Shown: positions 1 to 13,530 of the stretch, one piece after another | Layout of the letters: each line of letters opens with the position of its first letter | Position numbering within the stretch: the stretch's first letter is position 1 | NCBI GenBank assembly: GCA_039881145.1 | Contig: JAYKKI010000032.1 | Span: 14,511,501-14,575,500 of the forward strand | Direction: 5' to 3' | DNA: 64,000 nucleotides | Source of the DNA: Druceiella hillmani | Taxonomy: Eukaryota; Arthropoda; Insecta; Lepidoptera; Hepialidae | Program-made: the position numbers and the translations under genes | Notes under the pieces: generated by a model | What the model saw: the letters and a program-made list of their open reading frames with translations, nothing else | Told to the model about the DNA's origin: nothing | Database searches by the model: none

Positions 1-750
1 TTCTGAATCACCTCAACAAAACTTTTATTTGAAATTATGCCATTTCTCATAATTCGTAATTTAAGCATTTTTTCTAATGTTTTTAAAACTACACTTGTTA
101 GTGGCCTCTTTTTATAGCATTTTATCGGTTTTTCTCCGTCGTTATCTATAGGTGATAAATATTTTTTCAGGAAAATGTATCTGTGATTTTTTGTATATTA
201 ATTCGTTCTTTCCTGATACAAGCATTCATTAATGTGACACTCATTAATACAATTTGTTTTTTTTTAATTTTTGTTTGGTTTTTGATTAGGAAAGGATGTT
301 TTGATATAATAAATTATTTAATACCATATTAAAAAAAATAATACCAAAGCATGGCTCTCATTTATTTTTCTATCCCATCTCTTTTTAAACTTACGCGTTT
401 GACAAATTAGAAATTCATTTCTATTAGTTTTAACATTTCACACACGATCTCTAGTTTAAGGATAGTGCAATTTATTCATTCGAAATAAAATTTTGATGTG
501 GTCTCGAAACGTTTTATTATTATTAAATAAACTGCCAGTTGCAAAAAATAGTTCTTCCCTAATATTTACACACACGCTCCCCAGGTCACTTACTTAATTT
601 TTATAAAGAAATATTTATTGGAAGGATTTAAATTCTTTTTGCAGTTTAATACAATAGTTACTCAATTGTATTAAAAAGTAAAGTATTCAGCAAGAAGGCT
701 TGATTGGATTTGGAACTCGCCATTACTTTTATGCAGTTTTAGCTGCATAC
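1..750. other. AT-rich non-coding sequence
   Basis: All frames are broken by frequent stops and no repeat, RNA or gene was recognised. Confidence 0.6.
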
Positions 751-952
751 ACTCTTTTGCAGTATGTAGAATAATATTTTACAATATTCCTATTCAAACT
801 CATTTTTTTGCAGTATGTAGAATAATATTTTATAATATTCCTATTTCAACTCATTTTTTTGCAGTATGTAGAATAATATTTTATAATATTCCTATTCAAA
901 CTCATTTTTTGCAGTATGTAGAGTAATATTTAATAATATTCCTCTTTAAGCT
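751..952. repeat. Tandem repeat, 51-bp unit, 4 copies
   Basis: The phrase GCAGTATGTAGA starts at 759, 810, 861 and 911, giving periods of 51, 51 and 50 bp. Each unit continues with AATAATATTTTA and CAATATTCCTATT-like sequence and a T-run before the next GCAG. Only the fourth unit has several substitutions, so the array looks fairly young. No open frame runs through it. Confidence 0.9.
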
Positions 953-1179
953 AAAATTCATTTAGAGCTTTAAAATATATATTTATTTTCGTTTCGAAGC
1001 ATTGTACTCAACTATTTGAATTTCATGAAAAAAAACGGATAAATATAAACCTGGGTCACGCAACGATGCTTCCATAACTCGTTTGAATTGATATTTATCA
1101 TAAGTCATAACAAATATGAACTTCCTACTGCAAATAATATTTAATAATACGTTCCATAATTAAGTACATCGTATTACTA

Positions 1180-1765
1180 TGAATATCTATAAAACTATAC
1201 CATTTAGAATCATCGTAACAGTTTTCCTATAACCTTTGCTAGGTTTCTGAAAATATAGTTTTTCATAATTTTAGGTTCGGTAGTTTCTGAAACAAGGAAG
1301 GAGAGGATATATTTTTAAATTTGAAAATATACTACTTAAATTATGATAGAAACATTTTTAAGAATCTTACAAAGGACTATGCACGGAATTTTGAAACTAT
1401 TTTGTTTCTGATTTGCCCCTTCTTAAAATTTCCCTAGGAATATATTTGAGAACCTTACAAAGGACTATACACGAAATTTTGAAAGGTTTTGAGTTTTTGA
1501 TTTGCCTCCTTAAAATTTCCACAGAAATATTTTGGAGAACCTTACAAAGGATTATGCGCGGAATTTTAACACTTGAGTTTCTGGTTTGCCCTCTTCTTAA
1601 AATTTCCATAGGAATATTTTTGAGTGTTGGTGTGCAGGTTAATATGTTTTCAAGCGGTTCTTAGAAAAATGGCTGTGATCGACAGAGAGACGTATACGTA
1701 AATGATCTTATTAAGGTTCCGTTTTTTCTTTTGACACATGAAACCCGAAAAAGTTTATATTTACA
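1180..1765 (+). mobile_element. GGTTCCG-family dispersed repeat, copy 1
   Basis: The stretch near 1215-1300 (CCTATAACCTTTGC and following) matches 22195-22280, and the end (GAAAAATGGCTGTGATCGAC at 1663, then AAGGTTCCGTTTTTTC at 1713) matches the ends of related copies at 14.7, 22.6, 37.0, 40.5 and 51.7 kb. I recall this ending as an abundant lepidopteran repeat; its class is uncertain. It carries an internal 88-bp tandem repeat. Confidence 0.6.
1352..1630. repeat. Tandem repeat, 87-88 bp unit, about 3 copies
   Basis: GAATCTTACAAAGGA-like sequence recurs at 1362, 1450 and 1537. Each unit continues through CGGAATTTTGAAA-like sequence, a TTGATTTGCC segment and CTTAAAATTTCC. The two overlapping open frames here (1413-1664 on plus, 1397-1609 on minus) are translations of this repeat and are not called as genes. 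It lies inside GGTTCCG-family copy 1. Confidence 0.85.
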
Positions 1766-1977
1766 CTAAACTGGAATATTTTCAAATTACTTAACTTTGC
1801 TTATTTAAAGTTGTGCATTTTCGATCTGATAACCTTTTTCATGTTAAATAAGATGTAAAATATACATCTCAAGAAGCCAAACCAAGCTACCGTCCCCACA
1901 CTAATATTGTTTACGTCACTATAAGAAACCAAACTCGTAGCGGGTCTAACCCAACTCACGCCAGCCATCGAATAATG

Positions 1978-2190
1978 AATTGCCGGCAAAACCGGCAATT
2001 ACCGGAAAGCGTCGCAGGCGTGCGCAGCCGAACCCGGAACATGTCATTTGGTCGCCATTAACCGGGACAACGCGGGTGATTAGGGCCGAGCGTGAACTGC
2101 TCGCCGAACGCCGGTTATAACCCGGTAATTGCGAGCGAATGCGGGAAGCGGCGTGTACCGTGTTGCCGAGGTATTGAATTTCTGTTAGAC
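1978..2190. promoter_or_regulatory. GC-rich island with ACCGG and homeodomain-type motifs (candidate enhancer)
   Basis: A sharp rise in G+C within AT-rich DNA. CCGG cores occur at least six times, including a perfect inverted pair TGCCGG/CCGGCA at 1981-1997. CCGGCAATTACC (about 1991) and CCGGTAATTGC (about 2122) are near reverse complements of each other and contain TAATT cores. AACCGG resembles Grainyhead-type sites and TAATTA/G homeodomain sites. A 93-codon minus-strand frame (2227-1946) covers the island; low stop density in GC-rich DNA explains it and no domain is recognisable. The regulatory role is inference. Confidence 0.3.
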
Positions 2191-2876
2191 GTTTTGCGTC
2201 GGATTGGTATCTTTGTTTGTGATTCATTAAGCGGATTTAGATAGTTTACTCTTTTGTTTTGTGATTTTTCAGGAGAACGAAATAAATAGTACGGTAGTAA
2301 ACAAGTATCGACGTTTATCTTATCAGCTAAAATGGAATGATAATATTTTGATAGTACTGGTCAATTTTCTGTGGGAGAAAAAGCCGATGAAACATTTTTT
2401 ATTAATTATAAATTTAAGCATTTTCTAGAGACGTTTAACCCGTTGTTATCTGGGATAATGTAATTAACATTAGACAAATATAAAATGTTGAATAAATGAG
2501 CTACAGTAATTTTATTAGCATCAGAATCAATGATTAATACTTAGAATTGAGCAGATAGCTGGAGATGTCACAGCATGTTGCTATATGTTTAGAACACGTG
2601 ACATAAAAATGACTCTAAATAGCTGGTTGTCCATGAACATAAAAGGATTTAAAACTGCCGATATGTTAAGAGTAAATTAGAATAACTGCGGTAAATTAGG
2701 GTCGAATTTTCTACAATCATGTATTGCGAAATAATGACTACAGTATAGTAGTAAACCGTAAGGATAATAGTAAATCACCCTGCTATTTAGTATATATTTA
2801 TACAATGATTTCCAGTGATGTTTCTAATCGAAAAATTTTACCCTGTATAATTTAACTCTAACATGACATTATTTAA
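2191..2876. other. AT-rich non-coding sequence
   Basis: Nothing recognisable apart from dispersed AT-rich sequence. Confidence 0.55.
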
Positions 2877-2930
2877 CTAGCTTATGTCCGCGGTTCCGCT
2901 CGTTTAGAAGTCGTGATATTAACAGTATAG
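2877..2930 (-). mobile_element. Helitron-type 3' end, reverse orientation
   Basis: On the minus strand the sequence has a short hairpin GCGG-AA-CCGC followed about 10 nt later by AAGCTAG and a T. This is the Helitron 3' signature (hairpin, CTRR, insertion before T). About 45 bp further in, the minus strand reads CTATACTGTTAATATCAC, resembling the TCTATACTAATATTATAA-type 5' ends of lepidopteran Helitrons that I recall, so this may be a tiny deletion derivative. Confidence 0.45.
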
Positions 2931-4446
2931 CTTAATTACTTAATATTGTAGTAGCATTTTAAGTTATTCTTGATCTGTATATTGGGCTCACAAGCCGCGG
3001 AGTCGCATAACGACTGTACGTTTTTAACTAAACTTTCTAATATTAACCGTTAATATTGCGTTAAATTCATTAAAAAAGTAAGGGACTTGGTGTATGCACA
3101 TTTGTAATATTTTCTGAAAAATGTTACCGCCTATAATTCAAACATATTCTTAAAATTAGTTTTACGTTACTTGACTAGCAAATTATAAAAAACTGATGCG
3201 GTTTCGTTATACAAACGATAGAAGATGGGTGCGAGTTATTGTGGGCTTTTAAGCTAAAACTCGTAAATATTTCTAAGTTAAAATAGGCCATAATTTAAAG
3301 CTCTTTTAGCAACTTGCCTCAGAAGTATCACTGTAGCTAAATAGCTCTTTAATATATATTAATGTTTCATACTTCGCAACTTTTAGGAATAAATAATTTA
3401 CCTGACACTGCATATTGAAACAGAAGTTGAGTTATAAGTACACATACAAAAAGTCAGCCAAGTAGATGTATATTTGAAAAGAGTTGATCAGTCTGAATTA
3501 TATATATTTGAAGAGTGTTTCTGTAATAATTTTTTTCGTTGAAATCGCAACCTTAAAATTTTCATATATTTTCTTAACATTTTCTACTCGGTTTGATACA
3601 AAGAATCAACTATATATAATAGAATCGTTTCTGTTATACCAGTTTGTGTGTATAAACACTGTAACAAAAAATATGTCTATTATTCAAACAGGTGATCTTG
3701 TGCATCGAACTGATTATATTTGAAGCATTGTGTGAGAAATTGTGAAGTCTTCCTACAAAAAACGTATAGTTCTTTCGTTTAAATGGCATTCTGAAAAAAA
3801 CGTTTTAACATTTTTGAAAAAATCACTATCAAAGTTCGTTCCTACGAAAAAATAATTACAGTGTTAAAAAATTCTGTTCGATACACATAATTACCTATAT
3901 GAATAATATATACTTTCTCTGTTACTCTCATTTCTATAGTTCGGAAAGTTTCCTTTTTCTAAGTTTCAGTGAAGTTTTATCTTCACGCCCAGAAATTTTG
4001 GATAGTATCACATTAATTGTATTAGTACGAGCTTCACGTTTTGCATAATTATAATAAACAAGAATTATAAAGCTATTACTACGTCAGCATAATTTGGAAA
4101 TAACTAAAAGACCTGCATTTCCGCAAATGTCCATCAGATGTATAATATCGCAAAGCATTTCGTTTTTATACCTATTGCAGCATAACTAATGATGCCGTTA
4201 TCAAGGTTAAAGCATTGGATTTTCCTTGTTTATTCAATACTAATAATCATTATATATTATTCTATTACGAATGTGCTGCAGTAAATACTAGAAAGGACGA
4301 AGTTTACGGGCTTGAATGTCTGAATTCATCTTCTTGTACTGCAAAAAAATTCTAAATATTTGAAATTTATTTAACGAATCATTAACCTTTTACGATAGAT
4401 TACGTAATGAGCAAAAAACGGTAAATTCATTCCAATAAAATTAAAG
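2931..4446. other. AT-rich non-coding sequence
   Basis: No gene or element recognised. A 79-codon plus-strand frame at 3484-3723 is AT-biased and shows no motif. Confidence 0.5.
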
Positions 4447-4852
4447 TATGGTAGACTGGGTACGATTGTGCTAGGTTACGGTTGTGACAGAGGTCATATT
4501 GGCGAAACTATAAGGAACACTGGACAGGTTGCAAGGTGAAAGAGGGGCGGTCTGCCTGTCTGAACGTGTTTCATAGTATTTTCGCCAGCCATTGTCCGAT
4601 ATTGACGCTAGCAGGGGCCTACATTATATTTTAATGATCAAAAGTAAGTTTTTTTTTTCGATTTCTTTTAACAATTACTGTTGTGTGTAAATTAAACATT
4701 AGTAGTTAAATAGCGATGTTTACATTGTGCTTAGATTATTTTGTTTTATCGTGGCTTTGGTTTTTTTTATGAAAGAAGGAGATGGGTATGGATTTGACAT
4801 TTTATCTGGGTACGGTTGTGACATAAGTAAAATTATTTTTTTTGGCTTTTAG

Positions 4853-5930
<1,078 letters not shown>

Positions 5931-6456
5931 CCAAGAAATTGACTTTGCACCAATTTCTTTTTAATGGACAGACAAAAACCCTGATATCGGATTTTTTTAG
6001 TTTTGTTTAAACTTTTTTGAATATTATAATACGTAAAGATGCTACAGTGCCTTATTTAGCTACAAGTTATTAAAATGTTTTCAGTTTTTATATTTTGTGA
6101 TAAGTAAATGTGAAATTTTTACAGAAGATTATGTTGTGTTATGTTATTATTTGCAATAAAAGTGATTTTAGACCATTTTTAAACATGTCACTACCAACCC
6201 CAGGTTTGTCATAGTATTGTCACAACTGCCCCTGGGACGGGGTCGGTTGTGACAGTTTTTTCTAAAATTTGCTTCTTTGAGTTAACTATTGAACTCAGGA
6301 ATATAATTTTGAGTTAACTATTAAACTTAGAGATAATATTGTACATAGGCAAATATCTATAATAAGCACCTTGCCTCCAGGTATCCGGCATACTGTCAAA
6401 ATTATGGGCGATCAAATGAAAAATGTCACAAACGTACCCAGTTTACCCTACCAGTA

Positions 6457-7118
6457 GATTTCTGTCTGCTCAAACTGCATGATTTTCATGGTCTCTTTTT
6501 AATTTTCATCTACATAATCTAAACAGTGAAATATTTCTTTACTTCAATTTTGTATGATTCCGTACACAATAAAGCTAACATTATTAACAAAAACATTTTC
6601 GTTACTACATTGTGTATCCGTCCGTTTAAAGCAGGTAAAACTTCATATTTTAAATTTACACATATTAAAAAGATAAACTCTTGTCTCTATCACCTTGTTA
6701 TAATGAAACCTTTAGAATTATTTATACGTATCACTGGTTCATAAAGTGAAAAATTTCTGAAAAATATCCGCCGTAGCCTAGTTCAATGTTGCGATGTATA
6801 ATATCATATAATATTCAATACACTTCGACTAAAAGCTAGAGCTTTTCGTCTCACTCACTCATCTATACTTTCCTAGAAAGTGCTTACTTGCTTTTATCTC
6901 ATAACTTTCTATGGCTTATTTTAAGAGAATAACCTAGCATTTTGCATATCGATTATACTTGTCGATTTTTAATCTCAAATTCTCTGGAGTTCAATTACAG
7001 GAACTTCATAACAGCTACGAACTGCAATAAAGGATGCAGTGTCTGATAATGTGGCTTTTGAGTTGTACACTGAGATTTTTATTTCTTTATTTGAAAATAA
7101 TGATATGTAAGGTTCGCA

Positions 7119-7120
<2 letters not shown>
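6457..7120. other. AT-rich non-coding sequence
   Basis: No element recognised after the right end of the pogo copy. A 72-codon frame at 6526-6744 shows no motif. Confidence 0.5.

Positions 7121-7178
<58 letters not shown>
7121..7178. repeat. (TA)n microsatellite
   Basis: Uninterrupted TA dinucleotides, about 29 units. A 130-codon minus-strand frame (7367-6975) exists because TA reads through as isoleucine-tyrosine; its flanks show no recognisable domain. Confidence 0.97.
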
Positions 7179-7180
<2 letters not shown>

Positions 7181-7374
7181 TAATAGCTCTAATGACCCTG
7201 ACTTGATTTAGGACTGGGGGGGGAGTAGCCAAATTAAGATATTCGGAGCTGCTAGTATTATACTGTTTACTCTTATATATATTTTTGTTATCTGCAAGAG
7301 TTCGACCTTTCAACAATAAGTTTGCTTTAGGAATCAGTTTTATGCGTTCAAACTTGAATACATACAATATTGAA

Positions 7375-7520
7375 TATATTTGGCGTTAATTTTGTAGAAA
7401 TTTATTATTCACAAAGATCTTTGCTAATAGCCCACCGGAAGATATTGTAATACAACGAAACCTAGGTCGTGCTAAAGAATTTAGAGAAAGTAGAAATAAT
7501 ACTACATCACGTAAATAAAT
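7375..7520 (+). mobile_element. Dispersed repeat with hammerhead-like core, copy B
   Basis: Closely similar to 62433-62580: both share TTTGGCG-TAATTTTGTAGAAAT, TTATTCACAA, AATACAACGAAACCTAGGTC and AGAAATAATACTACATCACG. The conserved block contains the hammerhead-type core annotated separately. Such motifs are known in Penelope-like elements and retrozymes; no reverse transcriptase is present, so the class is an inference. Confidence 0.6.
7431..7471 (+). ncRNA. Degenerate hammerhead-ribozyme-like motif
   Basis: CGGAAGA at 7436-7442 stands where an active hammerhead has CUGANGA, so the essential U is G here. Stem II is UUGU/ACAA (7445-7448 with 7452-7455) with loop AAU. GAAA lies at 7457-7460, palindromic CCTAGG at 7461-7466 and the expected cleavage triplet GTC at 7466-7468. 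Stem I keeps only CAC/GUG. It is probably inactive, but the architecture matches the copy at 62.5 kb. Confidence 0.4.
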
Positions 7521-9493
7521 TTAATTAAATTAACATAAAATATGTTTCGTGTTAAAAATACGATTTAGATTAATTTGTAAAGATATGACATTATCTTTTC
7601 AATATACTTACATTTTTTTAATATCAGTTATACCCATATCATCAGTATCTAATGATTTTCTTAAATTATAAATCATTCACAGAACATAATTTTTTTAATT
7701 GGCTCACCGTTAGTACAATTACGTCAACAAACTGCATTAATCACTAACACATGACAATTTTCTAGGAATCACCTAGCGACAGATGCACCTACAGCTAATC
7801 ACTAGAGTGACCATTAATTATGATCCACTCTGTCAACACTGTACCGCTGTTATCGTCAACATGCAATTACGCAACTAAATGTCTCGATAATGGACTTGCG
7901 ACAGCGGCCCACTGACCTAATGGCCCACGTGATAAGGAGGTAGGAACATGCACAATCTAATGTCCTAGACAATACATCATTTGCGAATCCATCCGGTGAT
8001 ATATCACGATATTCTAGAAATGGCGGTATCTTGCCGTAAGAGAGGGTTCTTTCAAACAAACTTCGAAATTGAGTTATACTTCTGTTCGTAATTTTCAATT
8101 TATTTAAAGCTTTCATTGTGTAACATATTAACGAAATTATATGCACTCATGAAATTTTATACCTTTGCTCATTTTTTTCTTTTACATTTTAACACAACAA
8201 GGTTAAGATTAAGTAAACAATTGTTATTCCTGCCTTATTTGTAAAGAAATGGAGAAAAAACAAATAAACGACTGAAAAATTTAATACTACTCTTAAAATT
8301 TTTTCGTTACCAATTTTTTATGAATTTTTTGGCTGTAAAATCAGAGTAAGTCTTCTAAATAAACTTACTCGTATTCCACAGTCAAAAAGTTGCTATATCA
8401 TTTATTTACTTTTTAATTTAAGTACGCCCTAACAATAATGCTGATAAAATGATTGCATGGTCCATCTCCTGTTCTTCCTTACACGTAAATGCCTCCTCTG
8501 AACTAGCCAATTCATGGAAGTATAACTTGATGTTCTTTTCTGTCAATTTTTAATTTCTAAGAAATCATTTACAATTTATTTAAGTGATCATAGATAAAAA
8601 GAATAAACCAATAAGTAAAAAAGAACAATGCCAATTTTACTGTTAAATATATGTCGGATTGATTCCAATTCTCCATAGCACCTACATGTGGACAGAACTC
8701 TTGAATTATGTTTTACGTATATCTATCTGCTCACTTCTTATTTACATATATTAAATAAAAAGTGAACAACAACCTACAACGTTTATTTCTGATACTTAAA
8801 CTTTAAATGTGTCCACCTAAGCAGTTCTAACGTCCCCTTTAACGAACGTAGAGTTTATTAAAATTTAATATCACTTGCTGAAAATTTGTAATTATGTTCG
8901 AAAATATAATTATATTCTACCTATGATCGAGCATTTTCCTCCTATTATTTATTAGAAAAAAAACCTCCCCGAGTAAATCTTTTAAGTATTTTAATATTTA
9001 CTGAAAGAACTAGAATACTGAATTGCAGAAAAATATTAATAGATTTGCAGTACCACTGAGTTTTTTACATTTTTATTAAGAAAAGTTTTTGTCCGGGACT
9101 CGTTGAACAGAATTTTGGAAAAAAGACAGAAACGTATTGACATTTAAGTTATCAAATCATATTTTTAGATAAATAAATCGACATTAATTTCAGTTTTTTT
9201 TCTTTTCGTAATAAAGACTTTTGAACTTCGAAAATTTAGTACGATGTATGTTTAATAATTTATATGCAGAGAAACAACAAAATTGTCCCTTAATATACTA
9301 ATCAGTCATCTTTTATTCTTAGAAATAAAAGCTTATATTTCGAAACTTGTTCTTTTTATTATAGATATTTTAGTAAATGATAAAACAACATTTTTGGAAC
9401 AATTTAAAAAATGTGAGATTCGGTATTATTGAAATAATTGGAGAGCACTTTCGTATTTTTTGTAGTTTATTTACGATGGAATAAATATTCAGG
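7521..9493. other. Non-coding sequence with a mildly GC-richer patch at 7740-8060
   Basis: 7740-8060 has balanced composition and one CACGTG E-box near 7926. A 96-codon minus-strand frame (8146-7856) overlaps it without any recognisable motif. The rest is AT-rich without features I can name. Confidence 0.4.
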
Positions 9494-9783
9494 TCTTCTG
9501 TTTCTTCAAGATCGTATTATTTGACTTCTGCTTTAGTTAAAATAGATTTAAAGAAAATCACAGGGCATTTAAAAGTCAATATTATTTGTTGTCCTATACT
9601 ACCTGCGTTAAGACGTGCAGTTCAGTATACAAAAAACTTTTCTTCTGTTTCGTAAAGATAAGTTATTTGACTTCTGTTTTAGTTAAAACAGATTTAAAGA
9701 AAATCATAGGGCATTTAAAAGAAAATATTATTAATTATCCTATACTACCTACGTTAAGACGTTCACTTCAGTATACAAAATAG
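9494..9783. repeat. Tandem duplication, 147-bp unit, 2 copies
   Basis: TCTTCTGTTTC starts at 9494 and 9641. Both copies continue through TTATTTGACTTCTG, AGATTTAAAGAAAATCA, GGGCATTTAAAAG, CCTATACTACCT-CGTTAAGACG and TTCAGTATACAAAA. The 65-codon frame at 9586-9783 covers most of copy two and is not retained in copy one, so it is not called as a gene. Confidence 0.92.
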
Positions 9784-10181
9784 TAATATACTACAACTAT
9801 TGTAAGGTACTCTTTCTTAGCAGACACGACAAAGACAACAAGGCCAATGTTGGATAAATCGTAAAGACCTTGATACGTCTTACATCAGGGCTTTCGATGT
9901 CTTCGACGACTGCAACATGTAATTAATTTCAAACCGGTGATACAGCTCCACGTCGATATCTATCAGCGTTCCATTAGAGGGCGACACATTATAACTGCGC
10001 CGTGAATATGCAGGCGTTTCATTTGTGCAACTATCCAGCTGTACGTATATTTAGAAATTGATGATTGTGTACGGCCAACATCAAAGTGTCGAATGGCGTA
10101 GAGGAGAGGGTGGTCAAATGTAGTAATCGTAGCGGTTTTTTGTTCAATCGGCAGTTCTGTATTCAAAACGAGAGTCGATAG
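9784..10181 (-). other. Balanced-composition segment with a 67-codon minus-strand frame
   Basis: This 400-bp stretch is less AT-rich than its flanks. The minus-strand frame 10166-9963 begins MNTELPIEQKTATITTFDHP and has mixed residue use without TA bias. I do not recognise it. It could be a relic of a coding sequence or transposon, or a chance frame in GC-richer DNA. Confidence 0.25.
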
Positions 10182-10271
10182 TTCCTTCTCTCTTCAATGA
10201 GAACTACAAAATCTTATCTTGGCTTATTCCTTCTCTCTTCACTGAGAACTAAAAATCTTCTTCTTGAGCCA
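10182..10271. repeat. Tandem duplication, 45-bp unit, 2 copies
   Basis: TTCCTTCTCTCTTCA-TGAGAACTA occurs at 10182 and 10227, each followed by AAAATCTT and a T-rich stretch. Confidence 0.8.
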
Positions 10272-10939
10272 CTAAAAACCTTATCAAATAATCACACTTT
10301 TGAATTCTTTATTGTCTCTTTCATTTGTTTTTAAGCTTTTATTTTTCAACCGGCTTTCGGTATCCAACCATTCACTCAAAAAATTTTGTATATAGTGATT
10401 TATCTAACCTTATCTAATTAAGTTATTTGGTAGCTATTAGATATTTTGTGCAATTTGCGAATATATATAATGAAAGTATTCTTTATTATTTAATGCCTTA
10501 TTAATTCAATCAATTTATATAATTTTATTTCAACAGTAAAGATATCCCATAAGGTTTTTTTTAATAAATCATCGACCAAAAATTGCTTTCAGTGGAAGTT
10601 TTCCTCGAAATTTGGAAACGGAAATAAGTCACTCGGAGTCAATTTCAGAATATGCATCAGTGGTTGATATTTTTAAATCCACAACAGCGCATCGTAGCTA
10701 TGGAAAACTGCTGTAAAAACCTCCTCTCCACTGTCATAGAGAAGCAGAACGCTTTTTGAATTATTTCTCCATTACTTTAATTTGATCGCTTCCCTTAACT
10801 AGTACTTAATAGAAATGTTGTACTAAACAGTGGTATTGGCTAACTCTGTTTTATACTTAACAAATAATATACAAACATAGTTACCGATTACTGTGTTCGT
10901 AATCTGCTCGGAAAATGGAGTCAATTTGAAATTATTTGT

Positions 10940-11235
10940 CACCTTCTTGCTTTCTTAATTATAGCTATTAATCTGGATTCAGTAATGATTATTTCCAGAA
11001 TTCCTTTGAAATTTTTATCACAGGCCTCCAAAAACTTTTCACAACAAAACGTGTCTATTCCTGAAATGGAGTGAACAAACAGATAATCTATTGTGTAGTG
11101 ATTTTTGAAACGTTTCGATGATTGCTAATAATACCGTTTAAAGTACCAACTGAAAGGTTCGCCAATTCTACTCTTCTGGCAATTTTTAGTCGAGTACGTT
11201 TCAGTGTAATTTTTGAGATTTTGATTACATTTTCT
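10940..11235 (-). pseudogene. Possible Tc1/mariner-type transposase relic
   Basis: On the minus strand, from about 11235 down to a stop near 11090, the frame reads TRLKIARRVELANLSVGTLN, which has the shape of a mariner/Tc1 helix-turn-helix (IA..., LS.GT...I). After a gap and frame change, about 11050-10945 reads CEKFLEACDKNFKGILEIII, similar in layout to the region before the first catalytic aspartate, but the expected GDE motif is absent. No inverted repeats were found. The assignment rests on motif shape alone. Confidence 0.3.
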
Positions 11236-12012
11236 TCAAAGTGGCTTCAGTGAACTAATCTGGATGGTGTATATATCCCATGCTCTTTCTTCCTCTGATT
11301 ACCTACTAGTCCAGCAGCAGACTCTCAGTCGATGTATTAATTAATTGGGAATATATATTTTTACTTTTAATGAGTGTTTTCATCAAACATAATAAACAAG
11401 ATTTACGTCAATTGCTTCTACGGAGAAGTTAGTAGACACCTTTCATAAAATGTTAATTTGGTTTCAATGAATATACCTACAACAAGATTCCATCAGATTG
11501 ATAAATAATAAAAACAAAGAGAATTGAAACAGATGACAGCTAATTCTTTCTCAACATAAAATATAAAGATTTTTTTAATTTTATTTAACAATTTTGCTCA
11601 ACATATCCCAGCATTAGAATCCATAGAAAAATAAACTCAAACAAACAAACAAACACCAGCTAATCAGACTTGCCAACTTCGATTTTAGAATTATACTTGT
11701 TTGAATTATTAGTTATTTAAATTAAAATATGTAATTTTAAGAATGTGTAATTTTTTTTGGTTTATTTGTATTAACAACAGCTCATCCTCTCACCACTATT
11801 AACATAACATTTTAATATCGTATAATATATACGACGATTATAGTCTAGATTGACTAAGGTAAAGTCTTTTAGAACGTTTGAATAATGAGTAGAAGCATTT
11901 AAGTGAAAGTTGAACTTCGATGGTTGCATTTCAGTATTCAATTTTTAATAATTATAAATACGTTAAAATGTCTAATGTGTGAGAAATTTCGGAAAATGAA
12001 ATCTACACAATA
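11236..12012. other. AT-rich non-coding sequence with a short (AAAC)n tract
   Basis: A CAAA/CAAAC tract lies at about 11638-11656. Otherwise nothing recognised. Confidence 0.5.
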
Positions 12013-12013
<1 letters not shown>

Positions 12014-12055
<42 letters not shown>

Positions 12056-12068
12056 TATAAATACATAT

Positions 12069-12124
<56 letters not shown>
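12014..12124. repeat. Compound (TA)n-(CA)n-(TA)n microsatellite
   Basis: Two TA blocks are separated by AAATATATAAATACATATAC and a short CA run. Overlapping minus-strand frames rich in isoleucine-tyrosine are artefacts. Confidence 0.96.
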
Positions 12125-13304
12125 ACGTTTTCATGATGCAATGTTTGGTCGTGCCGTTCTGTACTCTTTTAAAATACAGTATCAATAACTCAAATGCTAG
12201 AAATGATGCAACCATGATTTCCTTCTTCTTTGTACAATGCTGTCATAGCGAATTAATACTATTTTCCACACGGGTTGTCCCAGGGATCCGTAGTAACCTC
12301 CCTCATAACAATAGAGAGGAAGATCTTCAAGGATTTCTTTATTAGTGTCTCGTATCTACCATCAAGCGTTTCCATCTAACTGGGTTAATCAATATCCCTC
12401 TTTAATGAGTTATTTAAGACCTTCATGTCTTATATGCTCACGTGAATGTTCTAAATCATTCAAAGATCGATTCAATCTCAGCTGTCATGGCGACTGAATA
12501 AAATAAATTTTAAAATTCTGTGTCTACTTTATGGTCGAACTGATCCACCTTCGTATCAGGGAAGTTTACTTAGATTGCCAGTGAGCACAGACGATTACGA
12601 ATATAAGTCTCCACCTAGAGAAGCGAATATATAGTGATATATGCTCCCATACTTTATTACTTCTTCTTGGACTCTGTAGTCAGATCATGTTAAGACATCT
12701 GGTTCGCACAGCACAATATCGAGAGATCTTCTTATCTCTTAAGACCACCTCATTGCAGTCAATCCACCTGATGGACAGTTGACGTCTTTTTTTGATGCCT
12801 TGAACTAAGTAGAATATTATTTTTTTAAACGGATCTTCATCGTTGCATTTAAAGAAGTGTCCAAACCCTTAACTATATTTTATTCTATAACTTCCAGTGT
12901 ATGTCTTGTCGCAATTTGTTATTTATATCAGGTTGCAACAAATTTTCCACACATTACTACAAAATTGATTTTACCTGAAGTTTTTGTGTCAAAAATTAGT
13001 AGTTTATCGTCATAAGTTTTATTTAATTATTAAATATTTATACAGTTATATCTTCTTGGTCAAAACAATAAATTATAATTTGAATAGTTTTAAGATTAAA
13101 ATATATTTCTATATAAAGTGAATAAATGCAAATAAGTTCACGCTATACGTGCTTTTCTTTTGATTTCAATATCCGGATGTAGTAACCAACATTTTCAAAT
13201 TTAGATAGAGTTTCCTGTCTATGTCTTAATTAAACGTCTAGAATAGTTTAACACAGCAGAATTACTGAGTAAATGTACAAAGACAATTTCAAATAATTTA
13301 GACC
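12125..13304. other. Non-coding sequence, less AT-rich at 12240-12800
   Basis: 12240-12800 has balanced composition that suggests an old element or relic, but I found no motif on either strand. A 70-codon frame at 12133-12345 is unconvincing. Confidence 0.4.
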
Positions 13305-13530
13305 TCAATCGATCCCCGTCTCCTCCTGGTAACGAGTTACGGGCGACTGATAGAGCGCGGGTCACCCCGCGATCATGTCTGTCACTGCGGCGCGTCAATT
13401 AGCCGTGATTTACGACGTCGACATTTCAAGTGTTGCATCTGACTTATCTGAGTATGCTAAACAGGATGCTGGACGGGTGTGCGTGCGAAATTTGTAAGTC
13501 GGTCGGCCGCAATATGGTAAACGGTTCATG
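13305..13530. promoter_or_regulatory. GC-rich island with palindrome and CGCGTCAATTAGC motif (candidate enhancer)
   Basis: The island includes the perfect inverted repeat CGCGGG-tcac-CCCGCG at 13356-13371 and CGCGTCAATTAGC at 13391-13403. The same 13-mer recurs in another island at 61510. AATTAG is a homeodomain-type core. No open frame or splice structure convinces me. The enhancer role is inference. Confidence 0.3.

Noticed and set aside
1946..2227. 93-codon minus-strand gene
   Set aside because: The frame coincides with a GC-rich island where stops are rare; residues show no domain and the DNA is full of palindromic CCGG motifs.
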